A stretch of DNA of 64,000 nucleotides from positions 124,001-188,000 of the forward strand of contig NZ_CP151101.1 in the NCBI RefSeq assembly GCF_038096175.1, given 5' to 3'. Below the pieces are notes generated by a model. It had not been told where the DNA came from, did no database searches, and saw only the letters and a program-made list of their open reading frames with translations. Numbering within the stretch: position 1 is the stretch's first letter; each line of letters begins with the position of its first letter. Below are positions 61,709 through 64,000 of this stretch, in pieces. The translations under genes and the position numbers were made by a program. Origin of the DNA: Nostoc sp. UHCC 0302. Lineage in GTDB: Bacteria > Cyanobacteriota > Cyanobacteriia > Cyanobacteriales > Nostocaceae.

Positions 61709-62758
61709 TTAGTTATTAAGTTTTTCGCCCTTACCAATTTCCATTTTTTCAATCACACGAGTCTGTCCCATTCCCATAGCTGTTTTCCGTCCTACTCCAG
61801 CAAAATGGGCGAAATGAGCTAGAACTGTAGCAATTTTTGCAGGCTCAGAGTCAAGAAAACGGTATATTATCCAGCCTTGGCTTCCAATTTCTGCACCACC
61901 TTCTAGCTTTAAAGCCTGGGTTTTTAGTTGGAAAGCAGAGACGAAACTATTCCACTTAGTTTCGGGAAATTTTAATTCTGCTGGAGCAAAGTGGTTCCAA
62001 CGCCGCTGTAGTCCATTAAAAACTAGCTCTGGTAATGGAAAAGGCTGTATTGCACCACTCTGCTTAAAGCTAGTAGGAGACACGAATTGTAGTTTGATAG
62101 TGTTTTGGACTGGAATTTGTACCAATTTTGCAAAACTACTAGTTTGCGAAATATCAATCCATTCGTTTAATCGGCAAGGAACACCTGCTAAAGTTATTTC
62201 ACCCCCCAAGTTGCTATGTAATCCCCAAAGCAGCGGCGCTAAAAGTTCCTTTTTCAGCAGGGTAACTCTTAGCTGTATCTTTTTTGAAGAAAAATATTCT
62301 ACTCCCAGGGTAAAGGGTACACTCTCTTGCTGATGCAGATGTTGAGCTAAAGCAGCATCAGCATTAGCAAACCATTGAAAACATTGAGCATGAATTGCTC
62401 GTCCTAACGTTGATGGTAATGGTGCAGTGGCGACAAGAGAAATTTGAATTACGTGCAGAGTATTAGTATCGGTTTCGACTCCTGTCATTTCATAGGGTTG
62501 TTGTTGCCATTCTACGTAACTGCCCTGAGCTATACGCCCGCAAATGAGTTCCATAAGTTTCGGGTACAAACTCAAATCTGGCATTACAGGCATAATTTTG
62601 GAGACACCAGCATGAGTTTTTAGGGGAATCCAGGCTGGTGCAAGCTCTATTTCTGGCAACCAAGAGATTAATGGTGTTAGGTTAGTTACTGTTTGTGTGC
62701 GCTTGAGAACTAAATTTAATCGGGTTAAAACAGCTTCAGTATCTTTGGTAAATGTCAT
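61709..62758 (-). CDS. cas6: CRISPR-associated endoribonuclease Cas6
   Basis: A 349-residue Cas6: ferredoxin-like halves with IQISLVATAPLPSTLGRAIHAQCFQWFA near residue 105, LQFVSPTSFKQSGAIQPFPLPELVFNGLQRRWNHF and the C-terminal glycine-rich loop GVGRKTAMGMGQTR. It cuts the repeat at the base of the CCCC/GGGG hairpin and likely stays on the crRNA within the effector. It overlaps the end of cas5 by 23 bases and ends 16 bases before cas4, so it is part of one operon. It lacks the HTH-like tail of the other Cas6 at 55710-56861. Confidence 0.92.
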   Translation of the reverse strand: MTFTKDTEAVLTRLNLVLKRTQTVTNLTPLISWLPEIELAPAWIPLKTHAGVSKIMPVMPDLSLYPKLMELICGRIAQGSYVEWQQQPYEMTGVETDTNTLHVIQISLVATAPLPSTLGRAIHAQCFQWFANADAALAQHLHQQESVPFTLGVEYFSSKKIQLRVTLLKKELLAPLLWGLHSNLGGEITLAGVPCRLNEWIDISQTSSFAKLVQIPVQNTIKLQFVSPTSFKQSGAIQPFPLPELVFNGLQRRWNHFAPAELKFPETKWNSFVSAFQLKTQALKLEGGAEIGSQGWIIYRFLDSEPAKIATVLAHFAHFAGVGRKTAMGMGQTRVIEKMEIGKGEKLNN

Positions 62759-63494
62759 AACGGGCGCTGCTACTTGTAAGTTGCACAGGAAGAAATCCAG
62801 GTTTGATTACTCGGTCTTTATCTAGTTGTGCTTTATCTGTGGAATAGGGATTAATGCGACTAAAGGTAGTTTTCTCACCCAAATCATCCATTGGCTGTAC
62901 TGTAAAGCCAATGGTAGAATTGTGTTGAAACAGCAGATCAAGAGTTTGTTGGCTGTATTGTGGCAGGTATTGAAAAAAGCAGCCCCGTTTACCGAAGTAG
63001 TTAATTAGAGAGAATAGTTGCTCTAACTGAGTTAAGCGATCGCTAGGGCCACAACAAATTTGCAGATGACCTTGCATATACACCCATTCTCGAAACACAA
63101 AACCATCTTGCATTGGCAAAGTGGAGCGGCTTTTGTCGGCTTTATCAGCAGTTTGGTCGTAATAACGGAGTTTGTAGCCGTTGCGATTAACCACCAATTT
63201 TTCAGGTGGCCAAATGTGAATACTCAAGTCTCGAATCCAAATAAATTGGCTTTTAATCCATTGGTCAAGGTCACTTTGGTGCTGTCCTCCTTGACTTTCT
63301 AACAGCACTTTTAACAATGCCATCTTAATAGCGTAAGGAGTAGGCACAAGGTTAGACCGAGCAGCCATGCTAGTAGCATCGGAACGCTTGAGAGAGAAGA
63401 GGCTAACTGGTTGATAAGTGACAGTCAGCCATTGCTTGGCATTTACTGGTAATTCCTGTTGAGTAGTGTGTGACTTATTCAACCGCTTCGGCAT
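62736..63494 (-). CDS. cas5: CRISPR-associated protein Cas5-like
   Basis: The start at 63494 is preferred because GGGAGAG lies just before it; the frame extends to 63524. The 252-residue product looks like a Cascade Cas5 subunit by its early WLTVTYQPVSLFSLKRSD, PTPYAIKMALLKVLLES and the G-rich C-terminus, and by position between cas7 and cas6. Cas5 caps the crRNA 5' handle. Its sequence is not that of Csc1 as I remember it, and seems nearer to the Cas5 of I-A/I-B-like (DevS-type) systems. The subtype cannot be fixed without the effector genes beyond the window. Confidence 0.72.
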   Translation of the reverse strand: MPKRLNKSHTTQQELPVNAKQWLTVTYQPVSLFSLKRSDATSMAARSNLVPTPYAIKMALLKVLLESQGGQHQSDLDQWIKSQFIWIRDLSIHIWPPEKLVVNRNGYKLRYYDQTADKADKSRSTLPMQDGFVFREWVYMQGHLQICCGPSDRLTQLEQLFSLINYFGKRGCFFQYLPQYSQQTLDLLFQHNSTIGFTVQPMDDLGEKTTFSRINPYSTDKAQLDKDRVIKPGFLPVQLTSSSARYDIYQRY

Positions 63495-64000
63495 TGTCGC
63501 TCTCCCAAGGTTGCGCTCTTTCAATTAGAGTTTCGATTTGTGCAGCAAACTCAGCAATATTCTCGAAATCAAAGCAGAGTATGGTATCTGCACCGTTGAG
63601 GTTATTTAAGGTATTAGCCAAACTATGAATCTGGCGGTTGTAGCTTGCTTCTAAAGCACTAATCATCGGTGCAGGACAACGGCGGGTACTAACAGTAATT
63701 ACACCTTCAAAATGGTCGGGGTGAGGTAAGTTAGTGTTGCGTTTTGCCCCGTTGGGTTGGAGGTAAGTGTACAAAACACTTTTAAGTAAAGCATCTAGAC
63801 GTTTTTTGCGTTCAACAGTATCGATGCTGTAGTTGAAATTATGGGGATTGTAGCCAATACGGAAAGCTTCAATGTTTAAGACAGTTGCATACAAACCAGA
63901 ACTGACTTGTACATTGTAGGGGGTTGGGTTATCTGTACCGTACTTGGCATGGAAGTAACTTTGAGTTTTTACTAAAGTTGGTAAACCTACCACCGCACCA
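63475..64000 (-). CDS. cas7: CRISPR-associated protein Cas7/DevR-like, 5' end outside window
   Basis: The frame is open to the right edge (GAVVGLPTLVKTQ before the first in-window GTG at 63993), so only the C-terminal 175 residues are seen. LYATVLNIEAFRIGYN, HFEGVITVSTRRCPAPMISALEASYNRQIHSL and NGADTILCFDFENIAEFAAQIETLI resemble the C-terminal half of the Cst2/DevR (Cas7) autoregulator family that forms the Cascade backbone. The gene overlaps cas5 by 20 bases. Whether it is type I-A, I-B or a relative of Csc2 of type I-D is uncertain; the order cas7-cas5-cas6-cas4-cas1-cas2 fits either. Confidence 0.72.
   Translation of the reverse strand, partial: GAVVGLPTLVKTQSYFHAKYGTDNPTPYNVQVSSGLYATVLNIEAFRIGYNPHNFNYSIDTVERKKRLDALLKSVLYTYLQPNGAKRNTNLPHPDHFEGVITVSTRRCPAPMISALEASYNRQIHSLANTLNNLNGADTILCFDFENIAEFAAQIETLIERAQPWESDNAEAVE

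Noticed and set aside
1-64000. tRNA, rRNA or riboswitch genes
   Set aside because: I found no cloverleaf with TTCRANY arm, no rRNA core sequence and no recognisable riboswitch; a covariance-model search would be needed to exclude them fully.

Overview
The window looks like the accessory part of a filamentous, probably heterocyst-forming cyanobacterium (chromosome or large plasmid). Supporting signs are frequent GCGATCGC (HIP1-type) octamers, a short heptameric tandem repeat, a group 2 sigma-70 factor, a cyanobacterial haemagglutination-domain exoprotein, CRISPR repeats ending in ACTGAAAC, and a heavy load of IS elements and MITEs. No tRNA or rRNA gene was seen. All family names come from reading motifs; no database search was possible.

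Left part (0-16.9 kb). A partial FtsK-like ATPase and a BRO-N protein sit beside a truncated two-partner-secretion exoprotein. Small hypothetical proteins, a frameshifted IS1380 copy with a perfect 5-bp target duplication, a decayed IS903-type element, an HNH protein and a group 2 sigma factor follow. Further on are a short peptide with a double-glycine leader and an ECF-like sigma factor cassette bracketed by 55-bp inverted repeats.

Central enzyme island (17-45.6 kb). It begins with a vanadium-haloperoxidase-like protein whose metal-site residues are present and a gluzincin metallopeptidase. A tight cluster follows: a ferritin-like protein, a radical SAM/SPASM enzyme, a 631-aa protein joining a LodA/GoxA-like segment to a ferritin-like domain, and a flavoprotein of the LodB/QhpG type. 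This resembles a protein-derived (cysteine tryptophylquinone-type) cofactor system. Next come an unknown protein coupled to a DyP peroxidase, a second DyP peroxidase, and a GMC oxidoreductase fused to a DUF1080-like domain. Several of these enzymes would make or use H2O2. The two DyP genes are separated by about 12 kb holding IS110, IS4, IS5-type and MITE insertions, cyanase, a protealysin/emfourin pair and a CYTH-like protein. A 105-bp direct repeat containing the 3' end of the first DyP gene bounds this interval.

Right part (45.6-64 kb). It holds an integrase pseudogene with two in-frame stops, an intact IS1380 inserted in a 161-bp MITE, a GH13 glycoside hydrolase, a patatin broken by one stop and a small membrane protein. 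A minus-strand CRISPR locus runs to the right edge: cas7 (partial), cas5, cas6, cas4, cas1, cas2, leader, 35-repeat array, a second cas6 with an HTH-like tail, a second near-identical leader and a 21-repeat array. A degenerate copy of the cas2 3' end beside the second leader suggests the second array arose by segmental duplication. The effector genes expected upstream (cas8 or cas10d, cas3) lie outside the window.
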